A stretch of DNA of 14,550 bases from CAYRVF01 sp964427535 (GCA_964427535.1 CAYRVF010000126.1:1-14550); one strand, 5' to 3'; positions 6,271-12,292 are shown, counted from the first letter of the stretch. Made by a program: numbers and translations. The notes: generated by a model from the sequence alone, not told the origin.

Positions 6271-7643
6271 GTCAGCTCCTCTCCCTTACGGCGCGGACGG
6301 CGGCGGCGCGAGGCGTTGCGCTCGGTCGTCCGCCGCGAGATCAGCTCGTAGAGCATCGCCTTCTCGGGCTTCGGACGCAGCACGCGGCCCAGTCGCTGCA
6401 CGTACTCGCGCATCGAGGAGCTGCCGCTCGCCACAATCGCGATCGTCGCGTCGGGTACGTCCACGCCCTCGTTGAGCACGCGGCCGGTGACGAGCTTGGT
6501 CAGCTCGCCCGAGCGGAAGCCCTGCAGAATGGCACGGCGCTCTGCTGGCGGTGTCCGGTAGGTGATCGCCGGAATCAGCAGCGTGCGACTGATGCGGTCC
6601 ACCATGTCGGTATATTCGGTGAAGATCAGCGCCTTCTCGTCGGCGTGCGCGCGCAGGAGACGTTCGATCGCGCCAATCTTCGCGCCCGCGTTCATCGCCA
6701 CCAGCCGCGCCTCGTGATGCGCCCGCAGCGCCTGACGCGCGGCGGGATCGAACCCGCTGCGGCGAATCAGCTCGGCGAACATGCCGGGACCCGACCCAAG
6801 CTGCGAGCGGCGCGTCGCGAGATACCACTTCCACTCGGCCATCAGCGACTCGTAGCGCAGCTCTTCCTCGGGTGTGAGGTCCACGAAGATGCGGCGCTCC
6901 TGATAGGCCGCGATGTGCTGTTGCGCCGAGAGCACCTCGGGGTCGCGCTCGAAGACCACCGGACCCAGCAGCGCGTCCAGCTCGGCATGGCGGCCATCAG
7001 CGCGTTCGAGCGTCGCGCTCAGCCCCAGTCGCCACGGCGCGCCGGTCTTCTTCACAATGGTGCGATAGCTCTGCGCGGGCAGGTGATGCACCTCGTCGAA
7101 GACGACCAATCCGAAGCCTTCGAGCGAGCGGCGCGGCATGGCCGCCGAATCATACGTCATCACCGTCAGCGGCCCGACGACGCGCTCGCCGCCGCCGACC
7201 GCGCCGACGTGCTCCTGAGGCGCGCCCAGCCGCTCGACGATGCCCGCACGCCACTGCCGTAGCAGCTCGATCGTCGGCACTACCACAAGCGTGCGCACGC
7301 CCAGCCGCGCCATCGCCTCGTAGGCCACGACCGTCTTGCCCGCGCCCGTCGGCAGCACGATCACGCCGCGCCCGTCCGTGCGCATCCAGGCGTCTACGGC
7401 CTCCCGCTGGTAGTCGCGCGGACGCAGATCGAGGCGCACCGGGAAGGGCAGCGCATAGGGCGCGCGCCGCTGCTCGATGTCGGGCCAGAGAGTGTCACCG
7501 AAGCTCTCCGCGTCGGGCGCATCGCCGCTCTCGTCGGCCTCCTCGGCGGATTCGAGCGCGGCGAAGAGGTCATCTTGAGCATAGGCGTCGTCGCGCTCGT
7601 CGTCACCGGTCTGCGGCTGCTGGTGGTTCTCGTGTTGCGGCAT
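6267..7643 (-). CDS. XPB-like superfamily 2 DNA helicase / translocase
   Basis: 458 residues. Motifs in order: DYQREAVDAW (77-86, Q-like region), Walker A LPTGAGKT (97-104), VVVPTIELLRQW (110-121, motif Ia), DEVHH (183-187, motif II of DExH type), LSAT (208-211, motif III), FTEYTD (351-356, motif IV region), VTGRVLNEGVDVPDA (385-399, motif V) and QRLGRVLRP (416-424, motif VI). Order and wording are those of the XPB/Ssl2 group, ATP-driven duplex translocases. After motif III it reads ERADGRH, where XPB proteins have a RED motif, so the glutamate is replaced by alanine. The first 60 residues are acidic and low-complexity rather than the DNA damage recognition domain of archaeal XPB, and the C-terminus is a basic RRRRPRRK tail. 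AAAGGAG lies 9 bases before the ATG. The Bax1-like gene follows on the same strand. Confidence 0.92.
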   Translation of the reverse strand: MPQHENHQQPQTGDDERDDAYAQDDLFAALESAEEADESGDAPDAESFGDTLWPDIEQRRAPYALPFPVRLDLRPRDYQREAVDAWMRTDGRGVIVLPTGAGKTVVAYEAMARLGVRTLVVVPTIELLRQWRAGIVERLGAPQEHVGAVGGGERVVGPLTVMTYDSAAMPRRSLEGFGLVVFDEVHHLPAQSYRTIVKKTGAPWRLGLSATLERADGRHAELDALLGPVVFERDPEVLSAQQHIAAYQERRIFVDLTPEEELRYESLMAEWKWYLATRRSQLGSGPGMFAELIRRSGFDPAARQALRAHHEARLVAMNAGAKIGAIERLLRAHADEKALIFTEYTDMVDRISRTLLIPAITYRTPPAERRAILQGFRSGELTKLVTGRVLNEGVDVPDATIAIVASGSSSMREYVQRLGRVLRPKPEKAMLYELISRRTTERNASRRRRPRRKGEELT

Positions 7644-7684
7644 GTCGCGCGCTCCTTTGGGTTCCCTGGTGAAGAGACGACGAA

Positions 7685-7725
7685 TGCCCCATTCCGGAAG
7701 CGATCATGCTACCCGGAATGGGGCA
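7685..7725 (-). terminator. Hairpin terminator between the lyase/HhH gene and the helicase gene
   Basis: A perfect 13-bp inverted repeat (TGCCCCATTCCGG 7685-7697, CCGGAATGGGGCA 7713-7725) with a 15-base loop sits 7 bases after the stop at 7733. The minus-strand bases after it, TTCGTCGTCTCTTC, are only partly U-rich. It probably reduces but may not abolish read-through into the helicase gene, for which I see no separate promoter in the 41 bases that remain. Confidence 0.6.
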
Positions 7726-7732
7726 CTCTGAA

Positions 7733-8344
7733 CTAGGCGGCAGGTGGAACCTGCGTCGGATGCGCATCGCCATTCGGCACGAGCGTGGGCCGCGCGCCCG
7801 CGAGAAGTGAGTCGATGCCCTCGAGAATGCGCTGCTCGCTGCGTGGACCAAAGCCGTAGTACTGGCGCAGCCGGTGCGCCTCGGCGGCCTCGCGAAGCTG
7901 GGCGATGCTGTGGATGTCGAGCTGACCCGCGAGACGCAGCGCGGTCCGTGGCCCGATGTGCGGCACGTCCATCAGCATGCGCACGTCCTCCGGCAGCGAC
8001 TCCTCGGCGAGGTCGTCGTAGAAGGTCATGCGGCCGGTGGTGATGAGCTCGGTGATCTTGCGACGCAGGCGCTCACCTAGCCCCGAGAAGCTGAGCTGCT
8101 CGCCGCGCGCGAGAATGTCTGACGCCTGCTCGGGCAAGGTGAGCATGCCGCGAGCCGCGTTGCGATACGCCGCGATGCGGTAGGGATTGGCCATCTGCAT
8201 GTCGAGTAGCGTCGCGATATTGAAGAGCACTTCGGCCACCTGCCGGTTCGTCACGCGTGGGGGTGTCTGCTCCTGCGCGGTGCCGTCCGGATCGGGGACA
8301 AGCTGGACAATTTGTGTGAACTGGAACATGGGAGCACCTGGCAT
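7733..8344 (-). CDS. Stand-alone Pol-beta/PolX-type lyase domain with helix-hairpin-helix motifs
   Basis: 203 residues from ATG 8344; a start at 8329 (MFQFTQ) has a slightly better AGGTG site and would remove 5 residues. It matches the N-terminal quarter of PolX: NRQVAEVLFNIATLLDMQMANPYRIAAYRNAARGM (33-67), SGLGERLRRKITELITTGRMTFYDDL (87-112, first HhH), LMDVPHIGPRTALRLAGQL (124-142, second HhH), then YGFGPRSEQRILEGI (163-177), the final HhH-like element. Lys96 in LRRKITELITTG aligns with Lys72 of mammalian Pol beta, the Schiff-base nucleophile for 5'-dRP removal. There is no polymerase palm and no PHP domain. A DNA-binding AP or 5'-dRP lyase role is a reasonable inference. The N-terminal ~30 residues are unrecognised. 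It precedes the helicase gene on the same strand. Confidence 0.85.
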   Translation of the reverse strand: MPGAPMFQFTQIVQLVPDPDGTAQEQTPPRVTNRQVAEVLFNIATLLDMQMANPYRIAAYRNAARGMLTLPEQASDILARGEQLSFSGLGERLRRKITELITTGRMTFYDDLAEESLPEDVRMLMDVPHIGPRTALRLAGQLDIHSIAQLREAAEAHRLRQYYGFGPRSEQRILEGIDSLLAGARPTLVPNGDAHPTQVPPAA

Positions 8345-8380
8345 TTCCGGAGAAGGGTCAATCCTTCCCTTCGAGTCTCA

Positions 8381-8396
8381 TAGAATATCTGTTCTA
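8381..8396. promoter_or_regulatory. LexA-like palindrome over the transcription start of the lyase/HhH gene
   Basis: On the minus strand TAGAACAGATATTCTA, perfect at its outer arms (TAGAA/TTCTA). It contains GAAC-N4-ATTC, one base away from the GAAC-N4-GTTC core of Gram-positive LexA boxes. It begins one base after the -10 box, so a bound repressor would prevent initiation. Assignment to LexA is tentative because no lexA gene is in the window. Confidence 0.45.
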
Positions 8397-8405
8397 ATTA
8401 TATCA
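8397..8405 (-). promoter_or_regulatory. Extended -10 promoter of the lyase/HhH gene
   Basis: Minus strand TGA-TATAAT: a perfect -10 (8402-8397) with the TGn extension (8405-8403). The -35 at 17 bases spacing is TTCGGC, weak, as is usual where an extended -10 is present. Start of transcription near 8390 gives a leader of 45-60 nt. Confidence 0.65.
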
Positions 8406-8472
8406 CACAAGATGCATGCGCCGAAGCCCCGGCGCGGCTCTCGTGGGGTCACGTATCTATTCTCCCGAAAGC

Positions 8473-8514
8473 TCCTCGAACCGGAAATTTCCGGCGCTGG
8501 CGAGTGGTCGAGGA
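8473..8514. repeat. Long imperfect hairpin with a CCGGAAATTTCCGG palindrome, intergenic
   Basis: TCCTCGAACC (8473-8482) pairs with GGTCGAGGA (8506-8514) with one bulged A, and a 14-base perfect palindrome sits at 8481-8494. The two structures are mutually exclusive at CC 8481-8482. The hairpin lies in the divergent region between the lyase/HhH gene and the small gene at 8624. I could not match it to a known riboswitch or T-box. Confidence 0.4.
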
Positions 8515-8623
8515 AACATCTGGAACCCGCGTCGCGGGCGAGGAGAACGCCGAGGTATGGGATATGCACTTACCATAATGCGTATGTGAGCACGACCCAC
8601 ACATAAGAACAGGAAGCTCTTCG

Positions 8624-8848
8624 ATGCGTAATTATCGGCGCCGTCGCCGCTCACGTCTGCGGCCCTGGATGCTCGCCATTGGCGGCATTGTGCTGCAACG
8701 CCGGCTCGCCCGCAACCGGCGCTGGGGCAAGCGTCGTGCTGGCTGGCAGTCCGTCGCGCTCGGCCTGGCGCTGCGCCGATTCAGCTACATGTCGCCCGCG
8801 CTGCTCGCCCTGCGCTATGGCTCACGCATTGTACGTGGGCGCGCGTAA
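8624..8848 (+). CDS. Small basic hypothetical protein
   Basis: 74 residues, not recognised. About 20 arginines and almost no acidic residues; it starts MRNYRRRRRSRLRPW, then two mildly hydrophobic stretches (LAIGGIVL near 17-24, LALRRFSYMSPALLAL near 48-63). It could be a nucleic-acid-binding or membrane-edge peptide. AGGAAG 8 bases before the ATG supports translation. An inverted repeat TATGTG / CACATA (8583-8588, 8600-8605) precedes the ribosome site and might be regulatory. Its GC-rich composition means an open frame by chance cannot be excluded. Repeat copy 4 follows. Confidence 0.5.
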   Translation: MRNYRRRRRSRLRPWMLAIGGIVLQRRLARNRRWGKRRAGWQSVALGLALRRFSYMSPALLALRYGSRIVRGRA

Positions 8849-8889
8849 GGGCCTCATCCCAACCCGTCCTCATTCGCCACCACACGTGC

Positions 8890-8940
8890 CAACGTGCCCC
8901 TCCCTTCTCAGGGGAGGGAGGCTCGGAAAGAGGTTCTGCC
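8890..8940 (+). repeat. Dispersed palindromic repeat, copy 4
   Basis: CCCTCCC (8898-8904), loop TTCTCAG, GGGAGGG (8912-8918), then the tail ending AAAGAGGTTCTGCC, whose last 12 bases are identical to the end of copy 5. It lies between the small basic gene and the promoter of the membrane-protein gene. Confidence 0.65.
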
Positions 8941-8958
8941 CACCATCTGCCGCCGAGA

Positions 8959-8988
8959 TTGACCGGCTTTCGCGTGGTTTGATACAAT
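8959..8988 (+). promoter_or_regulatory. Sigma70 promoter of the membrane-protein gene
   Basis: TTGACC (8959-8964), 18 bases, TACAAT (8983-8988), with TGA just before the -10 (extended -10). Transcription near 8995 gives a leader of about 65 nt to the ATG at 9060. Confidence 0.65.
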
Positions 8989-9059
8989 GAGATCGCTCCG
9001 CACTGGATTTCCGCGCGGAGTACCTGGCGCAGACCGGCAATTGGAGGTTCGGGCGACGC

Positions 9060-9518
9060 ATGGACAAGGTAATGGGCTGGCTATTTACGGACCCCGTCAC
9101 GGCAGGAACGGCGGGAAAGGCTGAGGTCTTTCATTTCTACGTGCCGTGGATCATCGTCTGCACGCTCGGCCTGCTCATCCCGATGTACTACTTCGGCGAG
9201 GGCCGCAGGCGGTTCTTCGGCCGCAACGCGCTCAACCGCTACCAGATGAACAAGCTGATGCGCCAGATCTGGCCCTGGGCGCTCGTCGGCTGGTTCCTCA
9301 TCTTCGCGCGGTTCGCGCTCGACGACTCGCTCTTCGCCTGGCGCTTCTGGCGCTACGCGTGGGTCGCCTGGGCCGTCGTCATTGCCGGGCGCTGGCTCTA
9401 CTACCTGTTCTTCCGCTATGGCGCCGACCGCGCCGCGTACCTGCGCCAGCGCACCCTCGAACGCTACTACCCGCAGCCGAGGGCGCGCCGCCGGACCGCC
9501 AAAGCCGGTGCCCGCTAA
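9060..9518 (+). CDS. Three-span integral membrane protein of unknown function
   Basis: 152 residues. Predicted membrane spans about 25-45 (FHFYVPWIIVCTLGLLIPMYY), 69-87 (around IWPWALVGWFLIFARFAL) and 97-118 (WRYAWVAWAVVIAGRWLYYLFF). The loop between spans 1 and 2 is basic (GRRRFFGRNALNRYQMNK) and the C-terminal tail very basic, so both are probably cytoplasmic. No family recognised. It has its own promoter. The nearest GGAGG is 12 bases before the ATG, longer than usual. A factor-independent terminator follows the stop, so it is a single-gene unit. Confidence 0.78.
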   Translation: MDKVMGWLFTDPVTAGTAGKAEVFHFYVPWIIVCTLGLLIPMYYFGEGRRRFFGRNALNRYQMNKLMRQIWPWALVGWFLIFARFALDDSLFAWRFWRYAWVAWAVVIAGRWLYYLFFRYGADRAAYLRQRTLERYYPQPRARRRTAKAGAR

Positions 9519-9534
9519 CCTTCCTGCGTCATCG

Positions 9535-9561
9535 AGAGCGCCCCACGAGAGGGCGCTCTTT
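9535..9561 (+). terminator. Rho-independent terminator after the membrane-protein gene
   Basis: AGAGCGCCC (9535-9543), loop CACGAGA, GGGCGCTCT (9551-9559), then TT. The 9-bp stem is perfect; the U tract is short. It lies before the PPOX gene, so that gene needs read-through or a promoter I could not find in the 22 bases between. Confidence 0.7.
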
Positions 9562-9583
9562 GCATTCCTGAAAGGATGTTGTC

Positions 9584-9973
9584 TTGGCAGACCTGTCAAA
9601 TCCCAAGGTGCAGAAGATTCTCAACTCCACGTCGTTCGCGCATCTCGCCACTCTCGGCCCGAGCGGCGAGCCACAGTCCTCGGTGATGTGGTTCGAGTGG
9701 GACGGCGAGCACATCAAGTTCACTCACACCACACAGCGGCAGAAGTACCGCAACATCAAGCGCGACCCGCGTGTGGCCATCTCCATCGAAGACCCGGACG
9801 ATCCCTACACCTTTGCTGAGTTTCGCGGCGTCGTCGACCGCATCGAGGAAGACCCGACTGGCGCCTACTATAACCACCTTTCCGACCGCTACCATAGCTC
9901 GTCGCGCTACCGTGGCGACCCGCGCGTGATCCTATATGTCAAGGTCAACCACGTCGCCGGGCAGAATCTCTAG
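9584..9973 (+). CDS. F420-dependent PPOX-class oxidoreductase (TIGR03618-like), TTG start
   Basis: 129 residues. The start is TTG 9584, because AAAGGA lies 7-8 bases upstream and the nearby ATG is in another frame. The protein reads KVQKILNSTSFAHLATLGPSGEPQSSVMWFEWDG (8-41), then FTHTTQRQKYRNIKRDPRVAISIEDPDDPY (46-75), with RGVVDRIEEDP and a final RVILYVKVNHVAG. These are the typical strings of the short F420-binding PPOX group, where TQRQKYRN-KRDPRV contacts the cofactor. Known members reduce unsaturated or quinone-like compounds with reduced F420, and the specific substrate is unknown. Use of F420 is consistent with actinobacterial or Chloroflexota ancestry. It ends before a strong bidirectional terminator. 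Confidence 0.87.
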   Translation: MADLSNPKVQKILNSTSFAHLATLGPSGEPQSSVMWFEWDGEHIKFTHTTQRQKYRNIKRDPRVAISIEDPDDPYTFAEFRGVVDRIEEDPTGAYYNHLSDRYHSSSRYRGDPRVILYVKVNHVAGQNL

Positions 9974-10005
9974 ACAGGCGATACAGCTGCCTGTGCCACG
10001 TCAAG

Positions 10006-10038
10006 ATGCCGCCCATCACGCCTGGTGATGGGCGGCAT
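10006..10038. terminator. Bidirectional hairpin terminator between the convergent PPOX and GNAT genes
   Basis: A perfect 14-bp stem ATGCCGCCCATCAC / GTGATGGGCGGCAT (10006-10019, 10025-10038) with a 5-base loop. It lies 33 bases after the PPOX stop and 42 beyond the GNAT stop on the other strand. U tracts are absent on both sides, so it may work mainly by stem stability. Confidence 0.65.
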
Positions 10039-10079
10039 GGTGTCTGGGAGAAACAGCGGAGCAGATCAGTCTGCCGCGT

Positions 10080-10658
10080 TCACTCGGCGCTCTCCGCCGC
10101 GACCCGCGCGAACACCATCATATCTTCCAGGCTGCCGTCGGTAGCTCGCGCACTGCTCCTGTGGACCCCTTCGAGCGTGTAGCCCAGCCGCCGGGCGACC
10201 GCCGCGCTGCGGACGTTGCGCGCGTCGCAGCGAATCTGCACCCGTTGCGCCCCCTGTCGCTCGAAGAGGTAGTCCGTCAGCAGCCGCGCCGCCTCGGTGA
10301 TGTAGCCACGCCCCTCGACATCCGCACGCAGCCAGTAGCCGATCTCGAACGCGGGCACCTGCCAGCCGCGCGAGCTGATGCCGATCGCGCCGTAGAGCTC
10401 GCCAGATTCCCGCCCCCAGATGCCCATGTCGAAGACCTCACGCAGAATCCAACTCACCTGCGCGTGCAGGATGTAGGCGCGGGTCTGCTCGACACTCCCG
10501 TGATTCTCGGTCCACGGCATCCATCGGCGCAGATGCTCCCGGTTGGCCGCGATGGCGCCGTAGAGCGCGGGCGCGTCGTCGGGCTCCCACGCGCGTAGCA
10601 TCACACGCTCGCCCTCAAATCGCCTCTCGAACGGCAGCAATACCGGGTCTGACGTCAT
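10080..10658 (-). CDS. GNAT family N-acetyltransferase (RimJ/RimL-like)
   Basis: 192 residues from ATG 10656-10658, with AAGGAG about 10 bases upstream. RVMLRAWEPDDAPALYGAI (18-36) is the usual RimJ/RimL opening; WMPWTEN (46-52) and the EIGYWLRADVEGRGYITEAARLLTDY core (105-130) follow, where V-EGRGYITEA is the acetyl-CoA pyrophosphate loop. NVRSAAVARRLGYTLEGVHRSS (148-169) is the conserved C-terminal part. RimJ/RimL proteins acetylate ribosomal protein N-termini, but many relatives act on small molecules, so the substrate is open. A second apparent ATG with the same surroundings beyond the Ns (10811-10813) is an assembly duplicate, not a second gene. Confidence 0.9.
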   Translation of the reverse strand: MTSDPVLLPFERRFEGERVMLRAWEPDDAPALYGAIAANREHLRRWMPWTENHGSVEQTRAYILHAQVSWILREVFDMGIWGRESGELYGAIGISSRGWQVPAFEIGYWLRADVEGRGYITEAARLLTDYLFERQGAQRVQIRCDARNVRSAAVARRLGYTLEGVHRSSARATDGSLEDMMVFARVAAESAE

Positions 10659-10699
10659 ATCTCGCGCGCTCCTTCGCCTCTGACCGGCGCCCGCCTGCC
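10645..10699. repeat. Exact 55-base direct repeat, left copy, at the assembly gap
   Basis: These 55 bases, which include the GNAT start codon and ribosome site, are identical to 10800-10854. They end exactly where the Ns begin. See the finding on the false gap. Confidence 0.97.
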
Positions 10700-10799
10700 N
10701 NNNNNNNNNNNNNNNNNNNNNNNNNNNNNNNNNNNNNNNNNNNNNNNNNNNNNNNNNNNNNNNNNNNNNNNNNNNNNNNNNNNNNNNNNNNNNNNNNNN
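10700..10799. other. Scaffold gap, 100 Ns (probably no missing sequence)
   Basis: Exactly 100 N, a conventional length for an unknown gap, flanked on both sides by the same 55 bases. If the two copies are one sequence the gap and one copy do not exist in the genome, and the GNAT gene would have a leader of about 50 nt behind a weak promoter TTGGGA-19-TACGAT (10901-10896, 10876-10871). Confidence 0.9.
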
Positions 10800-10854
10800 G
10801 GGTCTGACGTCATATCTCGCGCGCTCCTTCGCCTCTGACCGGCGCCCGCCTGCC
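10800..10854. repeat. Exact 55-base direct repeat, right copy, at the assembly gap
   Basis: Second copy of the 55 bases, starting at the first base after the Ns. It continues into unique sequence (GGTCGCACACC...) that would be the true upstream region of the GNAT gene. Confidence 0.97.
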
Positions 10855-10939
10855 GGTCGCACACCGCGCCATCGTACCACAGCGCCGTCTCAGCGTCCCA
10901 ACGACAGCGACACCCGCCACCCTTCGCCGCCAACACTCA

Positions 10940-10990
10940 CCTCACGACCCCTCCCCTCCAAGGGGAGGGGGTAGGGGGAGAGGTTCTGCC
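10940..10990 (+). repeat. Dispersed palindromic repeat, copy 5 (best preserved)
   Basis: CCCCTCCCCT (10948-10957), CCA loop, AGGGGAGGGG (10961-10970): a perfect 10-bp stem. Tail GTAGGGGGAGAGGTTCTGCC. The tail end matches copy 4 and, inverted, copy 1. Used here as the reference form of the family. Confidence 0.75.
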
Positions 10991-11001
10991 GGTAATGACA
11001 C

Positions 11002-11040
11002 AAAAAAGCCGCCACCCTACGATCATGTGGGGTGGCGGCT
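11002..11040 (-). terminator. Rho-independent terminator of the tatA-tatC unit
   Basis: On the minus strand AGCCGCCACCC, a 12-base loop and GGGTGGCGGCT, then five T (six counting the last stem base). It lies 26 bases after the tatC stop and is the most textbook terminator in the window. Confidence 0.88.
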
Positions 11041-11065
11041 GCATGTCTCTCGAGGCGACGTCCGC

Positions 11066-11878
11066 CTATCTGTGCAGCACACGCAACAGAATGACGGTCA
11101 GCTCGAACAGGATGGTGAACGAGACACCGATGATGACCGGACTGTACGGGTCGGCGCCCGGTGTGATGAAGCACGAGATGACCCACAATCCGAACAGGAT
11201 GTAGATGCGCTTCTGCCGCAGCAGCCTGCTGTTGACGATGCCGACCACGCCCAGGAAGGTCAGCACCAGCGGCAGCTCAAACACCAGACCGAACGCCAGC
11301 AGGAAGTACGCGACGAACGTGAGATACGCGTTGCCGTCGAGCAGCAGCGTGAACTGGTCCTTACCGAAGTTGACCAGCCAGTCCACCGGATACCGCAGCA
11401 CGACATAACCCACCACAATACCAATGGTGAACAGGCCCACGCCCAGCACAGTAAAGGGTAGCGCGTACCTGCGCTCGCGTCGTGTCAGCGCGGGCGAGAT
11501 GAAGCCCCACGCCTGGTAGAGTATCACCGGCATCGCCACGACAATGCCCACGGCGATCGAGAGCTTGAGCGCGACGCCGAACGCCTCGCCCACGTGTGTC
11601 TGAATCAGCTTGTTATGGGGGCCGGTGATCTTCTCCGAGAGCGCCGGAAGCGGCAGCAGCAGGAAGTCGAGGATCCGGCCCCAGAAGATAAACGCGCCGA
11701 TCGAGCACACCGCGACCGCGATGAGCATGATGAAGATGCGGCGGCGCAGCTCTTCGAGATGCTCGACGAGCGTCATCGCCGCGCCTTCGGCCTCATCCTC
11801 CCACTCGTCGCCGGGTGGTGTCGGCTCCGTCGTCGTGCCGAGCCGCGAGTCCATATTCTGGAGATCACTGGCGGCCAT
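11066..11878 (-). CDS. tatC: Sec-independent protein translocase TatC
   Basis: 270 residues, normal length. A 34-residue acidic N-terminal extension precedes the conserved start MTLVEHLEELRRRI (35-48); E43 aligns with E. coli Glu15, part of the twin-arginine signal site. Six membrane spans can be traced, the first about 49-66 (IFIMLIAVAVCSIGAFIF), the others at VALKLSIAVGIVVAMPVIL, YALPFTVLGVGLFTIGIVVGY, TFVAYFLLAFGLVFELPLVL, IYILFGLWVISCF and VIIGVSFTILFELTVILL. FISPALTRRERRY after span 2 and FITPGADPYSP before the last span are family hallmarks. TatC binds the signal peptide and TatA polymerises around it to move folded proteins across the membrane. GGGGAG 6 bases before the ATG supports the long start. 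tatA lies 68 bases upstream, in the same unit. Confidence 0.97.
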   Translation of the reverse strand: MAASDLQNMDSRLGTTTEPTPPGDEWEDEAEGAAMTLVEHLEELRRRIFIMLIAVAVCSIGAFIFWGRILDFLLLPLPALSEKITGPHNKLIQTHVGEAFGVALKLSIAVGIVVAMPVILYQAWGFISPALTRRERRYALPFTVLGVGLFTIGIVVGYVVLRYPVDWLVNFGKDQFTLLLDGNAYLTFVAYFLLAFGLVFELPLVLTFLGVVGIVNSRLLRQKRIYILFGLWVISCFITPGADPYSPVIIGVSFTILFELTVILLRVLHR

Positions 11879-11903
11879 GTCAGTCTCCCCTGCGGCGGTC
11901 TCC

Positions 11904-11948
11904 AGCCACGAGCGCTGTTTGGGCGCTTACGCACTGTGGACCGTGGCT
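11904..11948 (-). promoter_or_regulatory. Nested hairpins in the tatA-tatC spacer
   Basis: AGCCACG (11904-11910) pairs with CGTGGCT (11942-11948), and AGCGC / GCGCT (11911-11915, 11923-11927) form an inner stem. The outer stem spans the tatA stop codon. It may set the TatA to TatC ratio by partial attenuation or RNA stability, an inference only. Confidence 0.35.
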
Positions 11949-12228
11949 AGTCCTTGATCGGCTCGGCAACGTGCTCTACCGACTCCGCGCTGGCTACAGT
12001 CGGCTGGGCAGGCGCCGCCGGAATCTGCTGCGCGACGGGCGTGCTCGCCGGCGGAATCTCGGCGGGAGCGGCCTCGTCGTGGTTGGTGACTTCCTTCATG
12101 CTCTTCTGGAACTCTTTGATCGTCTTGCCCATCGCCGATCCCATCTCAGGCAGCCGCTTCGGCCCAAAGATGAGCAAGGCGACCGCGACGAGAATGATCA
12201 ACTCAGGCCAGTGAAGTCCCAATGGCAT
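11947..12228 (-). CDS. tatA: Sec-independent translocase subunit TatA
   Basis: 93 residues from ATG 12226-12228, which has GGAG about 9 bases upstream; the open frame continues to 12324 but that part has no family similarity. MPLGLHWPELIILVAVALLIFGPKRLPEMGSAMGKTIKEFQKSMKE (1-46) has the short membrane span, the FGPKRLPE hinge and the amphipathic helix of TatA. The rest is a Pro/Ala-rich disordered tail. It is of TatA/E type rather than TatB, and no tatB is seen, so this looks like the minimal two-component system found in many Gram-positive-like bacteria. Confidence 0.95.
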   Translation of the reverse strand: MPLGLHWPELIILVAVALLIFGPKRLPEMGSAMGKTIKEFQKSMKEVTNHDEAAPAEIPPASTPVAQQIPAAPAQPTVASAESVEHVAEPIKD

Positions 12229-12292
12229 GTCAAACGCTCCATTTCTCGTGACGCAGGGTACAGGGGCGGCCTGTGTCGCTCTCTTGGACCCG

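Noticed and set aside
8450..8560. T-box or riboswitch leader
   Set aside because: Several hairpins are present but I find no T-box antiterminator sequence, no terminator with a U tract and no known aptamer core.
10655..10936. Minus-strand reading frame running through the Ns, with a second MTSD start
   Set aside because: Artefact of the duplicated 55 bases and the arbitrary N length; not a second acetyltransferase.
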